Shown in pieces: positions 1-8,765 of a DNA stretch of 64,000 nucleotides; position 1 is the first letter of the stretch, and the number at the start of each line of letters is the position of its first letter. The position numbers and the translations under genes are program-made. The notes beneath the pieces were generated by a model. That model was not told the origin of the DNA, ran no database searches, and saw only the letters and a list, made by a program, of their open reading frames with translations. The stretch is from Paenirhizobium naphthalenivorans (GTDB lineage: Bacteria > Pseudomonadota > Alphaproteobacteria > Rhizobiales > Rhizobiaceae): assembly GCF_007992095.1 (NCBI RefSeq), contig NZ_BJZP01000016.1, positions 34,932 to 98,931 on the forward strand. Reading direction: 5' to 3'.

Positions 1-1
1 G

Positions 2-313
2 GGCATCTTCTCGAAGCGGATGAACTCGACCGGGGCAACCGTCGGCATGATCGTGGGTCTGGTTGTGACCTGCCTCTACCTTTTCACCTATCTCGGCTGG
101 TTCTTCATCGCGGGGACCAACATGCTCGAGAACGTGCCGGCCAACTACCTGTTCGGCATCCCGCCGACAGCCTTTGGCCCGATTGGTGCGCTTCTGAACT
201 TCGCGACCGCCTACCTCGTGTCGTCGATGACGAAGGCCCCGCCGGCCCACGTACAGGAACTGGTGGAATCCATCCGTGTGCCGCGTGGTGCGGGTGTCGC
301 CACAGGTCACTAA
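2..313 (+). CDS. Sodium:solute symporter, C-terminal fragment (5'-truncated by window edge)
   Basis: The open frame enters from the left edge and gives about 103 residues up to TAA. Two hydrophobic stretches are visible: one in the VGMIVGLVVTCLYLF region and one around AFGPIGALLNFATAYLVSS. They are followed by a short polar tail. This matches the last membrane helices of the SSS family, specifically the acetate-permease-like (ActP/VC_2705-type) branch, which couples sodium entry to uptake of small carboxylates. The family call also leans on context: in many proteobacteria this symporter precedes a cNMP/CBS/DUF294 protein and a DnaQ-like exonuclease, exactly as here. The substrate cannot be read from this fragment. 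The first ATG at position 20 is internal, not the start. Confidence 0.8.
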   Translation, partial: GIFSKRMNSTGATVGMIVGLVVTCLYLFTYLGWFFIAGTNMLENVPANYLFGIPPTAFGPIGALLNFATAYLVSSMTKAPPAHVQELVESIRVPRGAGVATGH

Positions 314-325
314 GAGCCCAGAGAC

Positions 326-359
326 AAAAGAGCGGGCGGCGAAGGCCGCCCGCTCTTTT
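326..359 (+). terminator. Intrinsic terminator after the symporter gene
   Basis: A perfect 15-bp inverted repeat (arms 326-340 and 345-359, loop GAAG) has a GC-rich core and ends in TTTT. It starts 13 bp after the symporter stop and lies 42 bp before the next gene, so it should end or attenuate symporter transcription ahead of the DUF294 gene. Confidence 0.9.
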
Positions 360-401
360 CCCTCAACCAAGGTTTGACCGCACAAGTGGTTCGTTGGGGT
401 C

Positions 402-2231
402 ATGATGGCTGAAGCCACTTCCGATATCCTGAAGTTTCTCGAGACCGTCCATCCCTACGACAGTCTCCCGCGCGCGGAGCTGGAACGTGTCGTCGAACGC
501 TTCGCCTGCAAGAGGCTGAATGCTGGCGGGACGGTCTATACTCGCGGCGAATTGTTGCCCGGCTTATTCCTGATCATGGACGGCAGTGTCGAGGTCAGGG
601 ACGCATCCAACACCGTCATATCGCAATTATCGCCCAGAAATTCTCTCGGTGAGCGTGGCCTGATGGTCGACGGCCGCGCCGCGACCAACGCGCGCGCGCT
701 GACGGACCTCGTTCTGCTGGTTTTGCCGACGGACGAATTCAAGCGCCTGATCCGCGAGCAGCCGGTCTACGCCCGGTTCTTCACCCGTGGCCGCATCGCG
801 GACGTCAGGCGCAGTGACATGAGCCGGCGCAAGATCGGTGACCTGATGTCGAAGCCGGCGCTCGTATGCTCGCCCGACGATTACGTGCGCCATGCCGCGC
901 AAACCATGCGCGACCGCAAGGTTTCCAGCCTGGGAGTGGTGGAAAAGGATCGTTTCGTCGGCATAATCACCACACGCGATCTGTCCTTCCGGGTTGTCGC
1001 CGAGGGACTCGACCCCGCCACGACCCAGGTATCCGCTGTCATGACACGGCAGCCGATCGGATTGACTGAGGATGCGCTCGGTTCGGATGTGCTCAACCAC
1101 ATGCTGGAGCATGGCGTCGGCCATTTGCCCGTGGTGGATGGCGATCGACTGGTCGGCATCGTCACCCAGACGGATCTGACGCGTTTCCAAGCGACGTCGT
1201 CGGCGCTGATGATCGGCGAAATCGCCACAGCCGAACAGGTGGCAGACCTGCGGGAGATCACGGCCCGTATACCCCAACTGCTGGTTCAACTCGTCGGCGG
1301 CAACAATGCGCACGAGGTTGTGACGCGATTGATCACGGACATCGCGGATGCCGTGACCCGGCGGCTTATCGTGCTTGCCGAGCGCGAGCTTGGGCCGCCG
1401 CCGGTACCCTATCTTTGGCTTGCCTGCGGCAGTCAGGGACGTCAGGAGCAGACCGGCGTGAGCGACCAGGACAATTGTATCTTCATCGATGACAGTTTTG
1501 TCGAGAGCCAGCGGCCGTGGTTCGAGCGGCTCGCCCGCATGGTCAGTGACAATCTCGATGCCTGCGGCTATGTCTTTTGTCCCGGCGACATGATGGCGAC
1601 AAATCCGCGCTGGTGCCAGCCGGTGCATGTGTGGCGCAGCTATTTTCTTGGCTGGGTCGAGGCCCCGGAGCCAACCGCGCAAATGCTCGCCAGCGTCATG
1701 TTCGATCTGCGCCCCATCGCCGGAACGGCGGGGCTGTTCGATGCGTTGCAGGCGGAGGTGCTGGATCACGCCAGCCGCAATTCGATCTTTGTCGCCCATA
1801 TGGTCAGCAATTCCCTTAAGCACGCGCCGCCTCTGGGGCTGCTGCGCGGCTTTGCCACGATCCGTAGTGGCGAACATCGCAACCATATCGACATGAAGCA
1901 CAATGGCGTCGTTCCGGTAGTCGATCTGGGGCGGGTTTACAGCCTGATGGCGCGCTTGACGCCGGTCAATACGCGGGCCAGGCTCTTGGCGGCGGAAGCC
2001 AGCGGTGTCATTTCCAACGCGGGGGCACGCGACCTGATCGCGGCCTATGACCTGATCGCCGACATGCGACTGCGCAACCAGGCGAGCCAGGTTAAGGCGG
2101 GACATAAGCCCGACAATTATCTCGGCCCCTACGACTTCGGCGACTTCGAGCGCTCCCATTTGCGGGATGCTTTCGTTGTCGTGAGGACCATGCAATCGGC
2201 GCTCGCCAATGGCGGACGCGCGCCCGTGTAA
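402..2231 (+). CDS. cNMP-binding / CBS pair / DUF294 nucleotidyltransferase-like signalling protein
   Basis: The 609-residue protein has a cyclic-nucleotide-binding-like domain (about 15-125), a CBS-domain pair (about 145-265), and a GlnD-like nucleotidyltransferase domain (DUF294) with GSQGRQEQ at 343-350 and DQDN at 355-358, followed by the DUF294 C-terminal helical domain. These NTase residues (G-S, then D-x-D) match the metal- and nucleotide-binding positions of the superfamily, so catalysis is possible but the target is unknown. CBS pairs usually sense adenosine nucleotides. No signal peptide or membrane segment is seen, so it should be cytoplasmic. ATG codons at 402 and 405 are both possible starts. 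It precedes a small membrane protein (12 bp gap) and a sensor-exonuclease, probably as one operon sensing metabolic state for the symporter system. Confidence 0.9.
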   Translation: MMAEATSDILKFLETVHPYDSLPRAELERVVERFACKRLNAGGTVYTRGELLPGLFLIMDGSVEVRDASNTVISQLSPRNSLGERGLMVDGRAATNARALTDLVLLVLPTDEFKRLIREQPVYARFFTRGRIADVRRSDMSRRKIGDLMSKPALVCSPDDYVRHAAQTMRDRKVSSLGVVEKDRFVGIITTRDLSFRVVAEGLDPATTQVSAVMTRQPIGLTEDALGSDVLNHMLEHGVGHLPVVDGDRLVGIVTQTDLTRFQATSSALMIGEIATAEQVADLREITARIPQLLVQLVGGNNAHEVVTRLITDIADAVTRRLIVLAERELGPPPVPYLWLACGSQGRQEQTGVSDQDNCIFIDDSFVESQRPWFERLARMVSDNLDACGYVFCPGDMMATNPRWCQPVHVWRSYFLGWVEAPEPTAQMLASVMFDLRPIAGTAGLFDALQAEVLDHASRNSIFVAHMVSNSLKHAPPLGLLRGFATIRSGEHRNHIDMKHNGVVPVVDLGRVYSLMARLTPVNTRARLLAAEASGVISNAGARDLIAAYDLIADMRLRNQASQVKAGHKPDNYLGPYDFGDFERSHLRDAFVVVRTMQSALANGGRAPV

Positions 2232-2243
2232 AGGAAAAGTGCA

Positions 2244-2768
2244 ATGTTGTTCGAGTTGATCGCGGCTGTGGTGGCGGGGGTGGCGGTGGCCGGTCTTGCC
2301 ATGGGAATGAGATGGCTGAGCCGCGGCCTGCTGCCGAAGTGGATCGTGCCGGCAGCAGCAGGTCTTGGCATGCTGAGCTACGCGATCTGGAGCGAATATA
2401 GCTGGTTCACCCGCCTCACTGAAACGCAACCGGAAGGCGTGGTCGTCGCGTGGCACAATGAGGAGAGCTCCTTCTGGAGGCCCTGGTCGTACTACAAGCC
2501 GGTCGTCACCCGGTTCACCGCCGTCGACATGAGAAGCGTTCAACGTCATCCGAACCTGCCCGACCAGGTGATGGTCGATGTCATTCTTGCGGCGCGCTGG
2601 CAAAGAGCGGCACGGGTGAAGGTGGTTTTCGATTGCGCCGGCGGCCGGCGAGCGGATCTCGTGGGGGCGAATGTTTCAGTGGCTGACGACGGCAGTATCG
2701 TTGGAGCGACCTGGACGGCCTTGCCGGCCGATGATCCGGTTCTCGCGGTAGCCTGCAAGCAGAGTTGA
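2244..2768 (+). CDS. Small membrane-anchored hypothetical protein
   Basis: This 174-residue protein starts at an ATG with a good ribosome site (AAAGGA, 9 bp upstream), 12 bp after the DUF294 gene. Residues 1-50 hold two hydrophobic stretches (FELIAAVVAGVAVAGLAMG and a segment near WIVPAAAGLGMLSYAIW). The remainder is polar and mixed, probably periplasmic, with two cysteines in the last 55 residues (FDCAGG and VACKQS). I recognise no catalytic motif. Its position between the DUF294 protein and the sensor-exonuclease suggests a role in the same signalling module, but that is inference from context only. Confidence 0.8.
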   Translation: MLFELIAAVVAGVAVAGLAMGMRWLSRGLLPKWIVPAAAGLGMLSYAIWSEYSWFTRLTETQPEGVVVAWHNEESSFWRPWSYYKPVVTRFTAVDMRSVQRHPNLPDQVMVDVILAARWQRAARVKVVFDCAGGRRADLVGANVSVADDGSIVGATWTALPADDPVLAVACKQS

Positions 2769-2775
2769 AAGGACA

Positions 2776-4869
2776 TTGAGCTTGACAATAGGACTGCGCG
2801 GCCGCGTTCTGCTCTTCTTTGTTGCCATCGCCCTTGGGGCGATCGTGGCGCTCGGGCTCGGCCTGTGGTTCGGTTACCATCGTCATGGCAGTCCGGAGAT
2901 GCTCGATGCTTTCATACAAGGGGCGGTGGCCTCCAGCTTCGGCATCCTGGCGCTCGTCGCCTGGATTTGGTTCCTGTTCGATACCCATGTGTCGCGACCG
3001 ATCGAGCAACTGGCGTCGGCCATGCGTGTGCGCACGCACGCGGATGTGGCTGGCGATATCGATCCGAGCCAGGCGCGCTATCTGGGGGATCTGGCCGAAG
3101 CCGCATCGTCGGCGACAGCGTCCCTCGCGCAAAGTCGTAATTCGCTGGTGGAGGCGGTGGCACGGGAGACGGCCCGCCTCTCATCGGACAAGACCAAGCT
3201 GGAGCATCTGCTTTCCGATGTGCCGCCGGCCGTGCTGCTCTGCACTGGCAGGCATCACATCGTTTTCTATAACAGTGTTGCCCAACACCTACTGTCCGGG
3301 CCGAAAACGCCGGTCTGCCTCGGGCGAAACCTGTTCGACTATGTGAACGATGGTGCAATCCGCCAAGTGCATCATCGCCTGCTCGAAGCGGCCTTACCGG
3401 ATGCGGTGGTTGAATTCGTCTGCACCAGCCCTTGCGGTTCGAGGCGTCTTGCGGGCCGCATGCGTCTTGCCCGCGACAACGGGGGTGACGCGGGCGCCTA
3501 TGTCATGACGCTACGCGACGTCACCGCCGAAGTCGCCGCCTATGCAAGGCGGGACGTGTTGCTGTGCGAGGTTTTCGAGCACGTCCGCCCGACTGTTGCC
3601 GCACTGGTCGTGCGGATCGGAGGGGATGAGAGCCAAGATGGAAGCCCGTCAATGTCGGGACTGAAGGACGATGTCGAAAAGCTCGACGCGACGCTGGCGG
3701 ATCTCGCGACGCGTTTCGACGGCTGTCGAGCGGATGGCTGGCCGATGGCCCCGGTGGACTTGCGGGAACTGGCGGTGAACTTGCAGAGGCTGCTGGCATC
3801 CTCTGGGATCCCGCTTGAGATCGAAGCGAGTGCGCTCGCCTTACGCTGCAATGCCTTCGACATCGTCTCGCTGCTTGGACATGTGGCACGGAAGGCCGCG
3901 TCCGCTGGCGATGTGAACGGTTTCAATCTGAGGATCCGAGAGATGAACGAGGCGGCCGAGATCCGCCTCGGCTGGCAAGGTCGAGCGGTCTCCGACAGCG
4001 ATCTGAAACAATGGCTGTCGGACCCGGTTGACGGCAGTCCGGGCGGCCTTCCGGCGGAAGCCATCCTTGCCGCGCATGCGGCGACAATTGTGCCGGATCG
4101 CGAGGGCAGTCTTGCATCGATCAGCATGTCCCTAAGGCCTATCCAGCACCTCAAACCCGCTCCCACCGATACGGCCCGCTCGGTCGTCTATGATTTCGAC
4201 CTACTGTCACGCGTCTATTCCGAGCGGATTGCCGAAGCACGTCTTGATGATCTGACTTATGTGGTCTTCGATACGGAGACGACGGGCCTTTTTCCGGAGC
4301 GGGGGGACGAAATCGTCCAGATCGCCGCCGTGCGGATCGTCAATGGCAGGCGGGTACCGGGCGAGGCCTTCGACATGCTGGTCAATCCGGGGCGACCCAT
4401 CCCACGATCGTCCTCTGCCATCCATGGTGTCACCGACGCCATGGTCGCCGATGCCTTAAGTGTTCAGGAAGCTGTCGAGCGATTTCACACATTCGCCAAG
4501 GGCGCCGTCATCGTTGCCCACAACGCTCCGTTCGATATGGCCTTTCTGCAGCGTCGGGAAACAGAGCTTGGAATCCGTTTCGTCAATCCGATCCTCGACA
4601 CGGTGCTGATGTCGGCCGCCGTCTTTGGCCTGAACGAGAAACATACGCTGGACGATCTTGTTGACCGGCTCGGGGTTGATTTGCCCGAGAGCCAGCGCCA
4701 TACCGCCATGGGCGACACCCTGGGGACTGCCGAAGTCTTCCTCAAGCTGAAGCAGGTCTTCCAGGCCAGAGGGATCGAGCGCCTCAGCGAGGCGCTGGCC
4801 GAGGTGAAGCGCTATGACAGGCTCCTGCAGGACATCAACCAGACAACAGAGGACGCCGATACGGCGTGA
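2776..4869 (+). CDS. Membrane sensor-like protein fused to a DEDDh 3'-5' exonuclease (DnaQ-like)
   Basis: This 697-residue protein starts at TTG 2776, with AAAGGA just upstream. Two membrane helices (about 10-32 and 48-68) are followed by a HAMP-like linker, a helical segment, a PAS-like region (about 145-250) and a degenerate histidine-kinase-like middle (about 255-455) in which I find no clear phospho-His or ATP-lid motifs. The C-terminus (about 495-660) is a complete exonuclease of the DNA polymerase III epsilon type: VVFDTETTG (D499, E501), AHNAPFD (D587), and HTAMGD (H642, D647), the DEDDh signature. The family is known beside ActP-like symporters and DUF294 proteins. Its substrate in vivo is not known to me. 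The membrane location makes a replication proofreading role unlikely. Confidence 0.9.
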   Translation: MSLTIGLRGRVLLFFVAIALGAIVALGLGLWFGYHRHGSPEMLDAFIQGAVASSFGILALVAWIWFLFDTHVSRPIEQLASAMRVRTHADVAGDIDPSQARYLGDLAEAASSATASLAQSRNSLVEAVARETARLSSDKTKLEHLLSDVPPAVLLCTGRHHIVFYNSVAQHLLSGPKTPVCLGRNLFDYVNDGAIRQVHHRLLEAALPDAVVEFVCTSPCGSRRLAGRMRLARDNGGDAGAYVMTLRDVTAEVAAYARRDVLLCEVFEHVRPTVAALVVRIGGDESQDGSPSMSGLKDDVEKLDATLADLATRFDGCRADGWPMAPVDLRELAVNLQRLLASSGIPLEIEASALALRCNAFDIVSLLGHVARKAASAGDVNGFNLRIREMNEAAEIRLGWQGRAVSDSDLKQWLSDPVDGSPGGLPAEAILAAHAATIVPDREGSLASISMSLRPIQHLKPAPTDTARSVVYDFDLLSRVYSERIAEARLDDLTYVVFDTETTGLFPERGDEIVQIAAVRIVNGRRVPGEAFDMLVNPGRPIPRSSSAIHGVTDAMVADALSVQEAVERFHTFAKGAVIVAHNAPFDMAFLQRRETELGIRFVNPILDTVLMSAAVFGLNEKHTLDDLVDRLGVDLPESQRHTAMGDTLGTAEVFLKLKQVFQARGIERLSEALAEVKRYDRLLQDINQTTEDADTA

Positions 4870-4973
4870 GACAATTGCCTGTTCCGGTCGTTACGTCGCG
4901 ATTGAGTCGGTGCGGGCCTGCAGCCCCCTGAGCCTACAGGTCCATCGGCTGACCAATCAGTGCGTGACTGCAC

Positions 4974-5516
4974 CTAGTCTGCGGAAAACTCCAGGCCGAG
5001 TGCTACGAGTTCGTCCCACAGGCTTTGCGCCAGCGTGCGCAGCACCAGGAGTTCGAAGCGATCCTGCGCCATTCTCGTGATGTGGGTGCCGATATGGCCG
5101 AACAAAGTCGGCGTAGCGTGGCCGATGGGGAATTGCGACAGGTCGAAATCGACGCCGCAACCCTTGGCGAGCAGGATTGTCGCCCTGTTGCCGCTGAGGC
5201 CGATGCGGATACGGCCATGGCTCTGGTCCACGATCTCGCCGACTGGCTTGAGGGCCATGGCCAGGGCGGCGAGTTCTTCTCGCGTCAGCACATTATCGCC
5301 GACGATGAACCACTGGCCGGGCGAAACGAAGCGGACCGAAAGGTCTGAACCACCGGCCGCCGCGCGAATGTCTGGTGACAGGTCGCCGGCTATGCCTTTC
5401 GCCAGCACATGGAGCACATGCCCTTCCGCAAGCGGTTCCAGCCGGAAGTCGGTGTAAAACGCGGGTTTTCTGTCGGCGAGCGCCGGGCGGCTTTCGATCT
5501 CGAAAACAGACGTCAT
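4974..5516 (-). CDS. soxG: Sarcosine oxidase gamma subunit
   Basis: The 180-residue protein is the last gene of the soxBDAG cluster, beginning 4 bp after the soxA stop. It matches the gamma subunit of heterotetrameric sarcosine oxidase, a small folate-binding-fold protein related to the YgfZ/GcvT family that packs against the alpha subunit. Recognisable features are the central VSPGQWFIVGDN segment and the QFPIGHATPTLFGH region typical of the family. It carries no cofactor of its own. The complex acts in the cytoplasm and converts sarcosine to glycine, passing the one-carbon unit to tetrahydrofolate. The identification rests on length, these segments and gene order. Confidence 0.92.
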   Translation of the reverse strand: MTSVFEIESRPALADRKPAFYTDFRLEPLAEGHVLHVLAKGIAGDLSPDIRAAAGGSDLSVRFVSPGQWFIVGDNVLTREELAALAMALKPVGEIVDQSHGRIRIGLSGNRATILLAKGCGVDFDLSQFPIGHATPTLFGHIGTHITRMAQDRFELLVLRTLAQSLWDELVALGLEFSAD

Positions 5517-5520
5517 GACC

Positions 5521-8484
5521 TTAGACCTTCAGCTTTTCGTTGGCGGGGTCGACAAACACCGGGCTGCAGATCCGGGCGGGTGTGAATTCGTCGCGCAGGC
5601 CGTTCCAGATCATCACTTCCTCGCCATGGCGCGACTGGCCGCGTTTGACCAGCGCCAGCCCAATGGCCGAGCCGACATGCGGTGAATAGCAGGACGAACT
5701 GACATAGCCCTCGTCGTTCTCCAACCGGGCCTGCGCCTCCTTTGCCAGGACATGGGCACCGGTGCGGAAAGACGCGTTTGCGTCGATGGGTACCAGGCCT
5801 ACCAGTTGATGGCGCTCCGGGTCGCTCAGCCCCGGCCGTTCCAGCATGCGCTTGCCGATGAAGTCGGGCTTGGCTGCGGACACCATCTTATCAAATCCAA
5901 GGTCGCCGGGCACGACCGTGCCGTTGATCTCATTGTGGGTGACGTGACCCTTCTCGATGCGCAAGACCGAGAGCGCTTCGATGCCATAGGGGCAAATGCC
6001 GTGTTCGCGGCCGGCCTCCATGAGAGCATCGGCGACGCTTTCGCCGTAGCCTGCCGGAACCGCAAGCTCATAGGCCAGTTCGCCGGAAAACGAGATGCGG
6101 AACAGGCGGCCTGCGAGGCGCCCGCCAAACAGCGAAACCTCTTTTGCCGCGAGATAGGGGACGGCTTCGTCGGAGATGTCCTCATCGACGATCTGCGCGA
6201 GAATGGCACGGGATTTCGGACCGGCAAGCGCCATCTGCGCCCATTGGTCGGTGACGGATGCGAGCCGCACGTCGAGCTCTGGCCAGAGCGCCTGGGCGCA
6301 GAATTCCAGATGGTTCATCACGCTGGCAGCATAGGCCGTCGTGGTGGTCATGAAATACCGATTTTCTGCCAGGTGGCTGGTGGTGCCGTCGTCATAGATG
6401 AAACCGTCCTCGCGCAGCATCAGGCCATAGCGCGCCCGACCGACCGGAAGCTTGAGAAAGCCGTTGCAATAGACTCGGTTGAGGAATTCCGCCGCATCCA
6501 GGCCGCAGACTTCGATCTTACCCAGCATGGAGACATCACAGAGGCCGGCATTGAGTCGGACGTTGCGGACCTCGCGATTGACGCTTTCGCGCCAGCCGGT
6601 TTCGCCGACGCGCGGAAACCAGGCGGAACGATACCAGAGGCCCGCCTCGACGAATGTTGCGCCATTCTTCTCTGCCCAGTCGTGCAGCGGGGATTTGCGC
6701 ACCGGCTGGAAATGCTTGCCATGAGAGCTGCCGGCCAGTGCGCCAAAGGAAACCGGCGTGTAGAAGGGCCGGAAAGTCGTCGTGCCGACCTCGGCCGGTG
6801 AGATGCGTCGCGCCTCGGCAAGCAGGCCGATGGCGTTGACGTTGGAGAGTTTGCCCTGATCAGTCGCCATGCCAGTGGTCGTGTAGCGCTTGGCTAGCTC
6901 GACATGGCCGTAGCCCTCCTGCACGGCGAGCCCGAGATCCTTCAGATGCACGTCGTTCTGGAAATCGACGAAGGCCTTGGTCTTGATGCCGGGGATCGAC
7001 CAGAGTGGCGCGGCCGGCGCGGGGACGATATCATTTTCGACCGCCGGCAAGTCCGCGGTGGGAACCTCAAAGCCGAGGTCTGAGAGGGCGGACTTGGCCG
7101 CCAAACGTCCCGACGCCATGGCAGACTGGAGGCCGAAGGTGCCGGCGGTGGAGCCAGCAAGGGCGAGGCCATGCAGGCCCTCGGGCGCCAGAAAGGCGGA
7201 ATGAGTCTCTGACCAGACCGGCTTTGCGCCGCGATGACAGGCGAGATGGATGATTGGCGAGAAGCCACCGGACATGGCCACGCTGTCGACGGAAAGTCGC
7301 TCTGTCTGGCCATCGCGCCAGAGGTCGATGGCCTCGACGGCTTTTGCGCCATGGACGTTGGAGACGAAGCCGCCGTGCACCACACGGGCTTGGCCGTCAT
7401 AGGCAATTGTGCTGTCGCGCCGGCTGTCGACCAGCGCTGTGACCTCGACGCCTGCGGCCTCCAGATCGCGGGCCAGGGCATAGCCGCTGTCATTGGTGGT
7501 GAAGATCGCGGTCTTCTTGCCCGGTGCGACGGCATGACGGTTGAGATAGCTGCGCATGGCGCCGGCCATCATCACGCCGGGAATATCATTGCCGCCGAAG
7601 ACCAGCGGACGTTCCTCCGCACCCGTGGCAAGGATCGCTTTCCTGGCGGCGATGCGCCACAACCGTTCGATCGGGCGGTTCGAGGCCGGGATCGCCACAT
7701 GTTTCTGCACCCGCTCCACCGCGCCGAACACCTGGCCATCATACCAGCCGAAGGCCGTGGTGCGCGCCATGATCTGCACATTGGGCAGGCTCTCCAGCTC
7801 GGCGATAACGGTTTGGACAAAGGCCGGCGCGTTCTGTCCGCCGACTAAGGCGGTCTCGCTCAGAAGGCCACCACCGAGTCGGGCGTTTTCATCGAGCAGG
7901 ATGACGCGGGCGCCTGCGCGACCGGCGGCCAGCGCCGCCATCAGGCCGGTCGCGCCTGCGCCGATCACCAGCAGGTCGCAATGGGCCCAGCACTTCTCAT
8001 AGGGATCCGGATCGGCTTCATAAGAGGCCTTGCCCAGCCCCGCAGCCTTGCGGATAGCGGGCTCGTAGAACCTCTCCCAGAGGGCGCCCGGCCACATGAA
8101 GGTCTTGTAGTAGAAGCCGGCGGACAGGAAGGGCGAGAGCAGGCCGTTGACCGCGCCGATGTCGTACTCCAGCGAGGGCCAGCGGTTCTGGCTCTTGGCT
8201 TCCAGCCCCTCGTAGAGTTCCTGCATGGTGGCGCGGGTGTTAGGTTCGGTGCGCCCGCCGCGGCCGATGGTCATCAGTGCGTTGGGTTCGGCCGCACCGG
8301 CGGTCAGGATGCCGCGCGGGCGATGATACTTGAAGCTGCGGCCGACCAGTTGCTGGCCGTTGGCAAGCAGGGCGGCGGCGAGTGTATCGCCGTCCAGGCC
8401 CTGCATCGCCTCGCCGTCGAAGGTGAAGTAGACCGGCTTGGCACGATCGATCAGGCCACCTTTTGCCAGACGATAGGAGGTCAT
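5521..8484 (-). CDS. soxA: Sarcosine oxidase alpha subunit
   Basis: This 987-residue protein has the usual length for the large subunit. The N-terminal region (about 15-100) is a ferredoxin-like fold without the iron-sulfur cysteines. A Rossmann domain with VIGAGATG (173-180) binds NAD, and the C-terminal third (about 610-970) is a GcvT-like aminomethyltransferase domain that receives the methylene group from sarcosine oxidation and loads it on tetrahydrofolate. Its start overlaps the soxD stop by 4 bp (ATGA), implying translational coupling. With SoxB, SoxD and SoxG it forms the heterotetramer that oxidises sarcosine (from glycine betaine, creatine or choline breakdown) to glycine, producing H2O2 and 5,10-methylene-THF. 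Confidence 0.97.
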   Translation of the reverse strand: MTSYRLAKGGLIDRAKPVYFTFDGEAMQGLDGDTLAAALLANGQQLVGRSFKYHRPRGILTAGAAEPNALMTIGRGGRTEPNTRATMQELYEGLEAKSQNRWPSLEYDIGAVNGLLSPFLSAGFYYKTFMWPGALWERFYEPAIRKAAGLGKASYEADPDPYEKCWAHCDLLVIGAGATGLMAALAAGRAGARVILLDENARLGGGLLSETALVGGQNAPAFVQTVIAELESLPNVQIMARTTAFGWYDGQVFGAVERVQKHVAIPASNRPIERLWRIAARKAILATGAEERPLVFGGNDIPGVMMAGAMRSYLNRHAVAPGKKTAIFTTNDSGYALARDLEAAGVEVTALVDSRRDSTIAYDGQARVVHGGFVSNVHGAKAVEAIDLWRDGQTERLSVDSVAMSGGFSPIIHLACHRGAKPVWSETHSAFLAPEGLHGLALAGSTAGTFGLQSAMASGRLAAKSALSDLGFEVPTADLPAVENDIVPAPAAPLWSIPGIKTKAFVDFQNDVHLKDLGLAVQEGYGHVELAKRYTTTGMATDQGKLSNVNAIGLLAEARRISPAEVGTTTFRPFYTPVSFGALAGSSHGKHFQPVRKSPLHDWAEKNGATFVEAGLWYRSAWFPRVGETGWRESVNREVRNVRLNAGLCDVSMLGKIEVCGLDAAEFLNRVYCNGFLKLPVGRARYGLMLREDGFIYDDGTTSHLAENRYFMTTTTAYAASVMNHLEFCAQALWPELDVRLASVTDQWAQMALAGPKSRAILAQIVDEDISDEAVPYLAAKEVSLFGGRLAGRLFRISFSGELAYELAVPAGYGESVADALMEAGREHGICPYGIEALSVLRIEKGHVTHNEINGTVVPGDLGFDKMVSAAKPDFIGKRMLERPGLSDPERHQLVGLVPIDANASFRTGAHVLAKEAQARLENDEGYVSSSCYSPHVGSAIGLALVKRGQSRHGEEVMIWNGLRDEFTPARICSPVFVDPANEKLKV

Positions 8485-8753
8485 GCGCTCACCGTAGCTC
8501 GGTCGGCGGCGTCGCGGCTGCCATGGATTTCATGGGTGGCGGTGTCGCGGGAAACCACCAGCCAGCGACGGCAGCCGGAGGTATGGTGCCAGTACTCGTC
8601 GTAGGCGCCGCGTGGGTTGTCGCGTAGGTAGACATGGTCGTACCAGATCTCGGCGTCAGCATCGGCGGCGGGACGGGCAACGGCGGCGCCCTTGACGGTG
8701 AATTCTTCCTTGGGACGAAGCCCGCAATGAGGGCAGGGGATACGGCTGGCCAT
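8481..8753 (-). CDS. soxD: Sarcosine oxidase delta subunit (zinc-binding)
   Basis: This 90-residue protein contains CPHC (C7, C10), a histidine pair (H56, H57) and C61 in the SGCRRW motif. These match the zinc ligands (three Cys, one His) described for heterotetrameric sarcosine oxidase delta subunits. The segment ending YDEYWHHTSGCRRW is characteristic. It lies 12 bp after soxB and overlaps soxA by 4 bp. The subunit is structural and sits on the alpha/gamma side of the complex. The short length is normal for the family. Confidence 0.95.
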   Translation of the reverse strand: MASRIPCPHCGLRPKEEFTVKGAAVARPAADADAEIWYDHVYLRDNPRGAYDEYWHHTSGCRRWLVVSRDTATHEIHGSRDAADRATVSA

Positions 8754-8765
8754 CGGACTCTTCTT

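Noticed and set aside
627..2603. Long minus-strand open frame of 658 codons across the DUF294 gene
   Set aside because: It is antisense to a gene with clear domains and motifs, has no ribosome site and no recognisable protein. GC-rich codon bias creates such frames.
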